Numbered from the stretch's first letter, positions 1 through 6,661 are shown. The stretch is 13,015 nucleotides of DNA from Pseudobdellovibrio sp. (GCA_025449725.1 JANWIU010000083.1:1-13015), one strand, 5' to 3'. Notes: generated by a model not told the origin, from the sequence alone. Translations and numbers: made by a program.

Positions 1-53
1 GCCTGACGTTAGCATTAAATCTGCACCGACAACAAAGGACAGAACCACTATGA
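1..53 (+). CDS. Possible 3' end of an upstream gene (partial)
   Basis: The frame starting at base 3 is open from the window edge to a TGA at 51-53 and would encode a C-terminus ending LHRQQRTEPL. Its stop would form an ATGA overlap with the ATG of the next gene at 50, the same coupling seen at two other junctions in this window. One of the other two frames has stops at 4-6 and 10-12. The remaining frame is also open and is continuous with the following gene, but it lies upstream of a good signal peptide start. Seventeen codons are too few to name a family, so this call rests on spacing alone. Confidence 0.35.
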   Translation, partial: LTLALNLHRQQRTEPL

Positions 54-868
54 AATGGATTTTATCAGCATTGCTTTTAGTTTCTTTAAACACGTTTGCA
101 CAGAACTCAAAAGATGCGGCGGTTGTGGCGACAGTGGGATCAAAAAAAATCACTTTGGGTGAATTCAATAAAAAATACAAAGAAGTTACTTCGCAAGTTC
201 TAGTGAATCCTCCAACCAAACAAGTCTTTTTGGAAGAGCTGGTTAGATACGAAGTTGGTGTTCAAGAAGCAAAAAAACGTGGCTACGATAAAGACCCAAT
301 CGTATTGGATCGTCTAAACCAAGAAATGTATAAAGCTTTACTTGAGAAAGAACTCGGTAAAAAAGTAGAAGAAAATGCGGTTACCGAATCAGATATGAAA
401 GCTTGGTATGCTAAAAACCCTCAAATCCGTTTATCTGACATATTGATTGAAGTTAAGCCCGGATCCACTAAAGAGCAGCGTGATGAGGCGAAGAAGCGTG
501 CCGGTGAAATTTTAGACGAAGTTAGAAAATCAAAACGTTCGTTCGAAGAACTGGTTAAGCTTTATTCTGACGATATCACGACTAAAAATTTAGGCGGAGA
601 TGTAGGATGGCAAACGCGGGTATCGCTTGTTTCAAATTATTACGACGAAGTGAATAAGTTAAAAGTTGGTGAAGTATCAAATCTGATAGAAACCGCTTTT
701 GGTTATCACATTGTTAAACTTACTGGCCGTCGCAGTTACGACGAGGCTCCAAAAAGAGAAATCCGTATGGCTGTATACGATGTGAAGCGTAAGGCTGTTT
801 TTGACGACTTCTTTGATAAAATCCGAAAAAACCACAAGATAAATGTTAACGCCGGCTTGCTCGAGTAA
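50..868 (+). CDS. Exported parvulin-type peptidyl-prolyl isomerase (SurA/PpiC-like)
   Basis: A 272-residue periplasmic folding factor. Residues 1-17 form a signal peptide (MKWILSALLLVSLNTFA) with probable cleavage after Ala17. A helical SurA-type chaperone region follows (about 25-120), then a PpiC/rotamase domain (about 126-228). That domain has the GGDVGW turn at 182-187 and the closing GYHIVKL motif at 218-224, with His220. The first histidine of the parvulin core (usual xxHILV) is Asp130 here (LSDILI), so cis-trans isomerase activity may be weak and the chaperone role dominant. An AAAGGA at 34-39 lies 10 bases before the ATG. It is first of three parvulin genes in a row and overlaps the next by 26 bases. 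The family call is firm; the paralog name is not. Confidence 0.9.
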   Translation: MKWILSALLLVSLNTFAQNSKDAAVVATVGSKKITLGEFNKKYKEVTSQVLVNPPTKQVFLEELVRYEVGVQEAKKRGYDKDPIVLDRLNQEMYKALLEKELGKKVEENAVTESDMKAWYAKNPQIRLSDILIEVKPGSTKEQRDEAKKRAGEILDEVRKSKRSFEELVKLYSDDITTKNLGGDVGWQTRVSLVSNYYDEVNKLKVGEVSNLIETAFGYHIVKLTGRRSYDEAPKREIRMAVYDVKRKAVFDDFFDKIRKNHKINVNAGLLE

Positions 869-1826
869 TTTTTCTAAAAGAGCAGCCGTTCTTTTTTTTG
901 CTACCTTTTCGCTATGTTCTTTATCGGCATGCGATTTTTTTTCACGCCGTATTCTGACGAAGCCCGTGGTTCAAGTTGAAAACATCAGATTTTCTGCAAA
1001 AGATTTCTCAACAGAACTTGCAAGCCGCTTAAAAGATTTCGACGCCCTTGCAGCAAAAGACCCACGCATCCTATCGGTACAAAAAGAACAGGTCGTAAAC
1101 GATTTTGTTATTTTTGCCGTCATTGATTTGTGGTTTGAAGAAAATAAAGTGGTCCTCACAAAAGAAGAGCTCGATGCCGAAATTAAAAAAATTTCTTCAG
1201 CTTATCCAAATGATTCTAGTTTTCGCGAGGCCTTAAGTGATGCGGGCACAACCTTCGCTGCCTGGTCAAAAAAAACAGAATCTTCCTTAAAAAAACGTAA
1301 GCTTCTTGAAGTTCTAAAAAAGAATGCTCCACCGGTTTCTGAAACAGAGCTACTTAGCTACTACAACAGCAATAAGAACCGATACGAACAAAAAGAGGTT
1401 ATCTCGTTAGCTCACATTCTGGTTGCCGATGAAAATCAGGCCGAAATTGTTATGAAGCTACTTAAAAAACAAAAATTTAATGAGGTCGCAAAAGAATATT
1501 CGTCAGCTTATCTTCCGGATACTCAAGATAGCTTCGGTTGGGTCGAAAAGGGCTACATGATTGAATTGGACCGTGGTTTCAAGGTTGCGCCAGGAGCCAT
1601 TCTCGGACCCGTTAAAATGGCCGATGGAATTCATATATTTAAGCTTTTAGAGAAGAAGCCGTATAAAATTAAGTCTTACGCAGAGGCTAAGAATGAGATC
1701 ACTGCAGATGTGTCGTCTTTACGGGAAAAGGCATTGTTTGCGTCTTGGCTCGATACACAATTTAAAAGATATTCGATTAAAAAAAATAAGGCTGTGTTAG
1801 ACTCCATTAAAGTTGAAACCCAGTAG
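843..1826 (+). CDS. Parvulin-type peptidyl-prolyl isomerase lipoprotein
   Basis: A 327-residue protein with a lipoprotein signal: basic SKR at 11-13, a hydrophobic stretch, then the lipobox LSAC with Cys30. Asp31 sits at the +2 position, which in E. coli retains lipoproteins in the inner membrane; whether that rule holds here is unknown. A helical SurA/PrsA-like N-region (about 45-175) precedes a PpiC domain (about 183-275). That domain has the HILV motif at 191-194, FGW at 231-233 and GIHIFKL at 262-268. It is the only one of the three parvulins here with both core histidines (His191, His264), so it is the best candidate for an active isomerase. The ATG lies inside the end of the upstream gene. 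No ATG, GTG or TTG lies between it and the hydrophobic segment, which supports this start. The likely role is assisting folding of exported proteins from a membrane anchor. Confidence 0.88.
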   Translation: MLTPACSSNFSKRAAVLFFATFSLCSLSACDFFSRRILTKPVVQVENIRFSAKDFSTELASRLKDFDALAAKDPRILSVQKEQVVNDFVIFAVIDLWFEENKVVLTKEELDAEIKKISSAYPNDSSFREALSDAGTTFAAWSKKTESSLKKRKLLEVLKKNAPPVSETELLSYYNSNKNRYEQKEVISLAHILVADENQAEIVMKLLKKQKFNEVAKEYSSAYLPDTQDSFGWVEKGYMIELDRGFKVAPGAILGPVKMADGIHIFKLLEKKPYKIKSYAEAKNEITADVSSLREKALFASWLDTQFKRYSIKKNKAVLDSIKVETQ

Positions 1827-1832
1827 GATTAT

Positions 1833-2798
1833 ATGAAACCAGTTTTATTATTACTTTTAACTCTAAGCGCTTTTACAGTTTCTGGAAAAGAATTGGTCGA
1901 CAAAGTTGCAGCCTCGGTCAGCTCAGATGTTTTATTACTTTCAGAAGTTAAAAATTTTTCCTCAAGAATCGACCGGCCTGGTTCTATCGATGAGACTCTT
2001 TTACTGGGTATGCCGGTAGACACTTTAAAAAACAGCCGTACTGAACAGTTGAATTACCTCTTACGTGAAAAAATTCTTGATAGTGAAATTCGCAGATTGG
2101 GCATGTCTGCCACTGAATCACAAGTTGATGGCGAGTTGGCCCAGATGGCTAAACGAAATCATTTGGGAACGGAAGAATTTTCTGAATATTTAAAAAGCCA
2201 GGGCTACTCTTTAACCGATTACCGAAAAGTGTTAAAGGCGCGCATTGAGCGCCAGGGTTTTTATGAGCGCGAAATTATCAGCAAGCTGAGAGTTTCTGAT
2301 GAAGATGCATTAAGTTATTACCAATCTAAAAATCCAAAGTACCAGCCAACTGTTGGTGAGTTCAAAATCGCGCAAATCTTTTTTTCGGCTAAAAAAGGTG
2401 GGCTCGAACAGGCGCTAGAGCGTGCTAAAGCTGCAAAAGCAAAACTCGATAGCGGTGAAAAATTTGAAACGCTTGCAAATCAAGTGGATGAAACTCCTGG
2501 GGCGAATCAAGATGGTATGCTGGGATCTTTTAAATCCGGAGAGTTTTTACCTGAACTTGAAAGATCAATAGTGGCGCTAAATGAAAATCAAGTTTCAGGA
2601 ATTCTTCGCGGTCCATCGGGGTTCCATATCATTAAACTTTTGAATAAAAAAAATGTCTTGGATCCTGAATTTCTAAAAGTTAAAGAAAACATTAAGGCTG
2701 GCCTAGTTCAGCAAAATTTTGACCGGCAGTTGAAAAATTGGTTTGAACTAAAAAAGCTCGATTCCAATTTGAAGATTTATGAAAACACTGCCCAGTAA
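1833..2798 (+). CDS. surA: SurA-like periplasmic chaperone / peptidyl-prolyl isomerase
   Basis: A 321-residue exported protein. The signal peptide covers about residues 1-18 (MKPVLLLLLTLSAFTVSG). The mature N-terminus KELVDKVAASVSSDVLLLSEV matches the opening of SurA (DKVAAVVNxxVxLxSEV). A SurA N-domain (about 20-150) is followed by one parvulin domain (about 172-272) and a C-terminal helix that would pack on the N-domain, as in SurA. E. coli SurA has two parvulin domains; only one is present here. The first catalytic-type His is Gln181 (IAQIFF), while the terminal GFHIIKL is kept (His265). It probably escorts outer-membrane proteins across the periplasm. AGGA at 1825-1828 gives a short-spaced ribosome site, the gene starts 6 bases after the previous stop, and its end overlaps pdxA by 20 bases. 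The surA-pdxA order is conserved with E. coli. Confidence 0.85.
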   Translation: MKPVLLLLLTLSAFTVSGKELVDKVAASVSSDVLLLSEVKNFSSRIDRPGSIDETLLLGMPVDTLKNSRTEQLNYLLREKILDSEIRRLGMSATESQVDGELAQMAKRNHLGTEEFSEYLKSQGYSLTDYRKVLKARIERQGFYEREIISKLRVSDEDALSYYQSKNPKYQPTVGEFKIAQIFFSAKKGGLEQALERAKAAKAKLDSGEKFETLANQVDETPGANQDGMLGSFKSGEFLPELERSIVALNENQVSGILRGPSGFHIIKLLNKKNVLDPEFLKVKENIKAGLVQQNFDRQLKNWFELKKLDSNLKIYENTAQ

Positions 2799-3783
2799 GT
2801 CGAGTAAATTCAAAAAAATTGCAATTACCAGCGGTGATCCTGATGGGATAGGCCTTGAAGTAACTGTGAAGGCTTTACTTCAAAAGTCGATATCAATAAA
2901 AAAAACAAGATCGCTTTTTATATTGTTTCGGCACCAATCTCAAACCAAGTCCCAAAAAAAATATTTCGATTTGCTGGATAATCATTGTTCGCGTTTTACT
3001 TTTCACAGTTTAAAAGAAGCTTTAGCTTTTATAGATAATCTGAAATACGTTTTTAAGGTTCCGGATGATCTCTTAATAGATCTTTCGCTTACAGCCAGCT
3101 CTGCAGAGTGGGTTCTTGAAGCGGCAGAGGCCTGCAAAAAGGGAATTTTAGATTCGTTAATTACCGGCCCCATTTCAAAAAAGGCTACTCTGGTGTTGCC
3201 AAAAAAACCTGTTGGTCATACCGGAATATTTCGTCAGCTCTTTCCTAAAACTCCGATGCATATGGCTTTTGTCGGGAAGGACTTTAACGTTCTATTGGCA
3301 ACAGATCACATTGCTTTATCCAATGTTGAACAAGCGCTAAAAAAAGGTGAGTTTAAAAAATCTTTAAAAAACGCTGAGATATTCAAAAAAATTATCAAAT
3401 CAAAAAAGAAAGTTGGAGTGTTGGGGCTTAACCCTCACGCCGGCGAAAAAGGTATTTTAGGAAGCGCAGAAAAAATTCTTTTTAAAAATCTCAATCAAAA
3501 CATTTTTGAAGGCCCCTTGGTTCCTGACGCTGCTTTTTTAAAAAAGAACTGGGATAGATATTGTCTTTTTGTCTGTTTGTATCACGATCAGGGGTTGATT
3601 CCTTTTAAATCACACCATGGTCAGGACTCAGGAGTCCATTTAACTGTTGGTCTTCCATTTGTTCGAACCAGTGTCGACCACGGGACCGCCAGAGAAATCT
3701 TTAATAAAAATATTGCTAATCCAAGTTCAATGCGCGATGCGATTGATCTGAATTTAAAGTTAATAGGAGCTACTTATGTTTGA
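2779..3783 (+). CDS. pdxA: 4-hydroxythreonine-4-phosphate dehydrogenase
   Basis: Cytoplasmic NAD(P)-dependent oxidation of 4-phosphohydroxy-L-threonine, feeding PdxJ in the deoxyxylulose-5-phosphate-dependent route to pyridoxal phosphate. At 334 residues it has the usual family length (about 330). Diagnostic motifs in order are SGDPDGIGLE (18-27, usual GDPAGIGPE), ITGPISKK (128-135), VGHTG (145-149), ATDHIAL (174-180), GLNPHAGEKG (216-225), YHDQGLIPFK (268-277) and GLPFVRTSVDHGTA (291-304). His177, His220 and His269 match the three divalent-metal histidines of E. coli PdxA (166, 211, 266). There is no strong ribosome site, but the start lies 20 bases inside surA, so translation is likely coupled. 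The Asp for Ala change in the GDPxGIG loop is slightly unusual. The family assignment is secure. Confidence 0.95.
   Translation: MKTLPSKSSKFKKIAITSGDPDGIGLEVTVKALLQKSISIKKTRSLFILFRHQSQTKSQKKYFDLLDNHCSRFTFHSLKEALAFIDNLKYVFKVPDDLLIDLSLTASSAEWVLEAAEACKKGILDSLITGPISKKATLVLPKKPVGHTGIFRQLFPKTPMHMAFVGKDFNVLLATDHIALSNVEQALKKGEFKKSLKNAEIFKKIIKSKKKVGVLGLNPHAGEKGILGSAEKILFKNLNQNIFEGPLVPDAAFLKKNWDRYCLFVCLYHDQGLIPFKSHHGQDSGVHLTVGLPFVRTSVDHGTAREIFNKNIANPSSMRDAIDLNLKLIGATYV
3765..3769 (+). promoter_or_regulatory. Ribosome binding site of the phosphomannomutase gene
   Basis: AGGAG lies 6 bases before the ATG at 3776, within the last codons of pdxA. It fixes the start of the mutase gene, which overlaps pdxA by 8 bases. 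Confidence 0.75.
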
Positions 3784-5146
3784 ACCGGTAATTTTTCGTG
3801 AATATGATGTTCGCGGAGTATATCAAAAAGAATTTGATCTTGATTTCGCCTACAAGCTGGGCCGGTCATTTATCACTTACGTTTTTAATAAAACAGGCAA
3901 ATCCAATCCCCGCGTTTCAATCGGTTATGATGCCCGCCACTCTTCACTGGATATAGTTGAAAAACTTTCACAAGGAATGAAAGAAAGTGGTGCTCACGTT
4001 CAGATATTGGGGCTGGTAACTTCGCCAATTTGTTACTACTCTACATTTCAATTAGACTTAGATGGCGCCATCATGGTAACCGGAAGCCACAATCCTCCGG
4101 AATATAACGGTTTTAAAATTTCTTTGGGTAAAACAACTATTCATGGCGAAGAAATCCAAAACCTTAAAAAAATTCTGATGGCTGAAAACTATGTTTCCGG
4201 AACAGGTACCGTAAAAAATTATGACATTTTTCCTGAATACTTAGCCCGCTATAAAACAGAGTTCGGTTCTTTGAAGCCTATCAAAATTGTTTTGGACTGC
4301 GGTAATGGTGCTGCAGGCAGTATTGTTCGCCGCCTTTATAGTGTAGCCGGTCTTCAACCAGAAATTCTTTTTGAAGAGCCGGATGGCACATTCCCGAACC
4401 ATCATCCTGATCCGACTGTTGAAAAAAATTTAGTTCAATTGGCAAAAAGAGTAATAGAGACCGGCGCGATCTGCGGCATCGGCTTTGATGGTGATGCCGA
4501 CCGCATCGGAGTCGTGGATCACACCGGGAAGATGGTTCTAGGCGATGAGCTGATGACTATATTTGCGCGTGCCGTACTAAAAGAGACAAAAGGCGTAAAG
4601 ATTGTTGGCGACGTCAAATGTTCGGACCGCATGTATCACGATATTGCCAACGGCGGCGGTGAACCCATCATGTGGAAGACGGGTCACAGTCTCATAAAAG
4701 AAAAAGTAAAAGTCGAAAAGGCGCCGTTCGGCGGCGAAATGAGCGGACACGTGTTTTTTGCCGACCGCAATTACGGCTACGACGATGCGCCTTACGCCGG
4801 GTTAAGACTTTGCGAAATCATTTCTACTACCGGAAAGAATATTCCGCAGTTGTTAGCGGGGCTGCCGCCGTCTTTCAATACTCCGGAAATCCGAATTGAT
4901 ACAACTGAGGAAAAAAAGGTTCTTATCGTAGAAAAAGTAAAAGAAAAATTTAACCAACTGGCAAAAACCGAAGATATTAAAATCAATTTAATCGATGGTA
5001 TCCGCCTCAGTTTTCCGGACGGTTGGGCTCTGGCGAGAGCCTCAAACACCCAGCCGGTGCTTGTTGTTCGTTTTGAATCTGTCACAGCCGAAGGTTTAAA
5101 GCGAATTGAAAATTCAGTTATGGAAGTTGTTAATAAATATTTATGA
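3776..5146 (+). CDS. manB: Phosphomannomutase/phosphoglucomutase
   Basis: Cytoplasmic alpha-D-phosphohexomutase that interconverts hexose 6-phosphate and 1-phosphate, supplying GDP-mannose or UDP-glucose for LPS and other envelope polysaccharides. At 456 residues it matches the bacterial PMM/PGM (AlgC) length and has the four-domain order. The opening FREYDVRG is at 7-14. The phosphoserine loop TGSHNPPEYNG (102-112) carries Ser104. The Mg-binding GFDGDADR (236-243) has Asp238, Asp240 and Asp242. The sugar-recognition loop GGEMSGH (319-325) has Glu321, Ser323 and His325, and the phosphate-binding loop RASNTQP is at 421-427. All catalytic elements are intact. Substrate preference (mannose versus glucose) cannot be read from sequence; GEMSGH is typical of the dual-specificity type, so the symbol is approximate. 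It shares an ATGA overlap with the next gene. Confidence 0.93.
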   Translation: MFEPVIFREYDVRGVYQKEFDLDFAYKLGRSFITYVFNKTGKSNPRVSIGYDARHSSLDIVEKLSQGMKESGAHVQILGLVTSPICYYSTFQLDLDGAIMVTGSHNPPEYNGFKISLGKTTIHGEEIQNLKKILMAENYVSGTGTVKNYDIFPEYLARYKTEFGSLKPIKIVLDCGNGAAGSIVRRLYSVAGLQPEILFEEPDGTFPNHHPDPTVEKNLVQLAKRVIETGAICGIGFDGDADRIGVVDHTGKMVLGDELMTIFARAVLKETKGVKIVGDVKCSDRMYHDIANGGGEPIMWKTGHSLIKEKVKVEKAPFGGEMSGHVFFADRNYGYDDAPYAGLRLCEIISTTGKNIPQLLAGLPPSFNTPEIRIDTTEEKKVLIVEKVKEKFNQLAKTEDIKINLIDGIRLSFPDGWALARASNTQPVLVVRFESVTAEGLKRIENSVMEVVNKYL

Positions 5147-5562
5147 GAGTTCTTCTTGTAGCCGCAGTCTGTTTAGTACTGAGTATTTCATTAAATGGAA
5201 ATGCGGCCACTAATTCCACAGAAACACTTACCCTGCGTCTATGGTTGGCGTACGACAAAGAGACAAATTCATCTTACAACGCTTTAGATAATTATCGTTT
5301 AAAGCTTGATGAAAAAGACCCAGTCAAATCTCTGTTAGCTAATTCCGAAGAATTTAAAAAGTACCAAACTATTTTGCGCAACCGATTTATAGATAAAGTT
5401 TCTAAGGAATTCTCCCGAAAAGAAATTATAAATCTGACAAAAATTTATAAACGCCCTGAAATGACAAAGCTCAGACTATTTACTATGGATTTTTGGGACG
5501 AAAAAGAAATAAAGGATCTGTTCCGCGACGTAGCCGAACTTCCGCCACCACCGCCAAAATAA
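5143..5562 (+). CDS. Small exported protein of unknown function
   Basis: A 139-residue protein I do not recognise. The N-terminus is a clear Sec signal peptide (MRVLLVAAVCLVLSISLNGNA, residues 1-21, cleavage near Ala21/Ala22). The mature part is about 118 residues, charged and predicted helical. A stretch at about 85-113 (KEFSRKEIINLTKIYKRPEM) faintly resembles the C-terminal helix pair of DUF2059 proteins, where a 'FT-EEL--LI-FY--P-G' pattern occurs; I give that low weight. The protein ends in five prolines and a lysine (134-139), and the stop codon abuts the terminator. It starts in an ATGA overlap with the mutase stop and is last in the operon, so it is expected to be coexpressed with the periplasmic chaperones. 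Confidence 0.75.
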   Translation: MRVLLVAAVCLVLSISLNGNAATNSTETLTLRLWLAYDKETNSSYNALDNYRLKLDEKDPVKSLLANSEEFKKYQTILRNRFIDKVSKEFSRKEIINLTKIYKRPEMTKLRLFTMDFWDEKEIKDLFRDVAELPPPPPK

Positions 5563-5588
5563 AAAACCCCGGATTTCTCCAGGGTTTT
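5563..5588. terminator. Bidirectional intrinsic terminator between convergent operons
   Basis: AAAACCC (5563-5569) pairs perfectly with GGGTTTT (5582-5588). An inner GGA/TCC stem (5571-5573 with 5578-5580) and a TTTC loop complete the hairpin, with one C/A mismatch between the stems. The A-flank and T-flank give a U-tract on either strand, so it can end the + operon right after its last stop codon and the - operon 37 bases after atpE. Confidence 0.85.
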
Positions 5589-5590
5589 AC

Positions 5591-5608
5591 GTTTTAAATA
5601 ATTAAAAC
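5591..5608. repeat. AT-rich perfect inverted repeat
   Basis: GTTTTAA (5591-5597) and TTAAAAC (5602-5608) are perfect complements around the loop ATAA. The repeat lies between the terminator and the atpE stop. It could be a second weak hairpin at the atpE mRNA end or simply AT-rich spacer. Confidence 0.5.
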
Positions 5609-5625
5609 TGTTTCGATTGCGTGAA

Positions 5626-5952
5626 TTAGAATCCGAAAGATGCTCCTGGGATTTTGATGAACGCAACTAGGAACGCCAAGATAACCAATGACTCGATAAG
5701 AGCCAAAGATAAGATTAGCGGTGTGAAAAGCTTGTCAGCAGCCGCTGGATTGCGAGCAATACCTTCTAAAGCTGAAGAAGCCGCTTTACCTTGACCCAAA
5801 GTTCCGCCCAATACCGCTAAACCGATAGCGATAGCAGCGCCGATAGCAACTAAGCCAGCACCTGGGTGACCAGCGTGAGCAGCAGCAGCTTCTTGAGCAA
5901 ATACTGACAATGAAGCCAGTGTAGTTACAGCAAATAAAATTGCCTTTTTCAT
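5626..5952 (-). CDS. atpE: F0F1 ATP synthase subunit c
   Basis: Membrane rotor subunit; the ring of c hairpins carries ions through F0. At 108 residues it is longer than the usual 75-90 because of a signal-peptide-like N-terminus (MKKAILFAVTTLASLSVFA, residues 1-19) and an Ala/His linker (about 20-33). The leader is probably removed, as proposed for epsilonproteobacterial c subunits with similar leaders. Helix 1 (about 34-60) is followed by the polar loop ARNP (66-69) and helix 2 (about 75-100). Glu87 is the ion-binding carboxylate. Gln54 lies 33 residues before it and Ser88 next to it, as in Na+-type rings (Gln32/Glu65/Ser66 of Ilyobacter). Other residues of that site differ. It is last gene of the gyrB-atpE run, 15 bases after atpB. 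Confidence 0.95.
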   Translation of the reverse strand: MKKAILFAVTTLASLSVFAQEAAAAHAGHPGAGLVAIGAAIAIGLAVLGGTLGQGKAASSALEGIARNPAAADKLFTPLILSLALIESLVILAFLVAFIKIPGASFGF

Positions 5953-5957
5953 GTTTT

Positions 5958-5963
5958 CTCCTT
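5958..5963 (-). promoter_or_regulatory. Strong ribosome binding site of atpE
   Basis: AAGGAG on the minus strand lies 5 bases before the ATG at 5952. It is one of the two strongest such sites in the - strand run (the other is at gyrB), fitting the need for several c subunits per enzyme. Confidence 0.8.
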
Positions 5964-5967
5964 TTGA

Positions 5968-6657
5968 TTAGTGGTCGTGGGCTGTAGCAAGAGCCACGTA
6001 GACCATTGATAATAAAGTAAATACGAAAGCTTGAATGGTACAAACCAACAAGCCCATCGCATAGAACGGTATAGCAGGGCCAAACGGCGCTAAACCCAGG
6101 AATACAGATAATACCGTGTGGTCACCGGTCATAACATTCGCCAAACGAAGACCTAATGTTAATGGCCGGATAAAGTGAGAAATTAATTCGATAATTAACA
6201 TCAATGGAGCTAACCATAATACCGGGCCCAAGAAATGTTTCAGGTAACCTAATCCGCCTTCTTTTAATCCGATAGCATTGTACGCTAAAAATGAAAATAC
6301 ACCGAAAGCAAAAGTTGTATTAAAATTATCTGTTGCCGGAGTCATTCCAGGAATCAAACCAACTAAATTATTAATTAAAATAAAAGTAAATACAGATGCA
6401 AAGTATGGCGCAAACACCCGGCCATGATGACCGATAATTTGTTCTGCCAATCCACCGATGTACTCAGTGAAAAATTCAAACATTCCGCGAAGAGAAAATT
6501 TTCCGGTTGGGATAACAGCTGTCTCACCGTTTCCTAAGCTTACTCTTGCGACCATTCCCATAACCGCAATAAGAATTGTAACTAAAAACAAAGTTGCAAC
6601 GTGTGCATATTGGTGACCAACTCCAGGAAGTAATTGAGACCATGTAAAATGTGGCAT
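5968..6657 (-). CDS. atpB: F0F1 ATP synthase subunit a
   Basis: Stator membrane subunit holding the ion half-channels beside the c ring. At 229 residues it starts MPHFTWSQLLPG. An upstream in-frame ATG at 6732 would add 25 residues and overlap the preceding gene, but AGGAG at 6662-6666 points to the ATG at 6657. Hydrophobic helices lie at about 18-38, 83-105, 113-131, 145-163 and 180-225. The signature IRPLTLGLRLANVMTGD (163-179) carries the essential arginine, Arg171 (Arg210 in E. coli). The conserved NNLVGLIPG (96-104) is also present. The C-terminus is unusual in ending HDH. A 40-base gap with a small hairpin separates it from the atpI-like gene; atpE follows after 15 bases. No subunit b gene is present. 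Confidence 0.95.
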   Translation of the reverse strand: MPHFTWSQLLPGVGHQYAHVATLFLVTILIAVMGMVARVSLGNGETAVIPTGKFSLRGMFEFFTEYIGGLAEQIIGHHGRVFAPYFASVFTFILINNLVGLIPGMTPATDNFNTTFAFGVFSFLAYNAIGLKEGGLGYLKHFLGPVLWLAPLMLIIELISHFIRPLTLGLRLANVMTGDHTVLSVFLGLAPFGPAIPFYAMGLLVCTIQAFVFTLLSMVYVALATAHDH

Positions 6658-6661
6658 AACA

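Noticed and set aside
892..942. Two runs of eight T (892-899 and 935-942) flanking the lipobox region of the second parvulin, suggestive of a phase-variable switch
   Set aside because: Runs of eight A are also found inside other genes here (for example 1779-1786 and 2646-2653), so this length is ordinary for an AT-rich genome. Phe-Phe codons explain both runs.
5786..6043. 85-codon minus-strand frame across the atpB-atpE junction
   Set aside because: It is a shifted-frame shadow of atpB and atpE. Its product is rich in Cys, Arg and Ser, and both real genes have intact family motifs.
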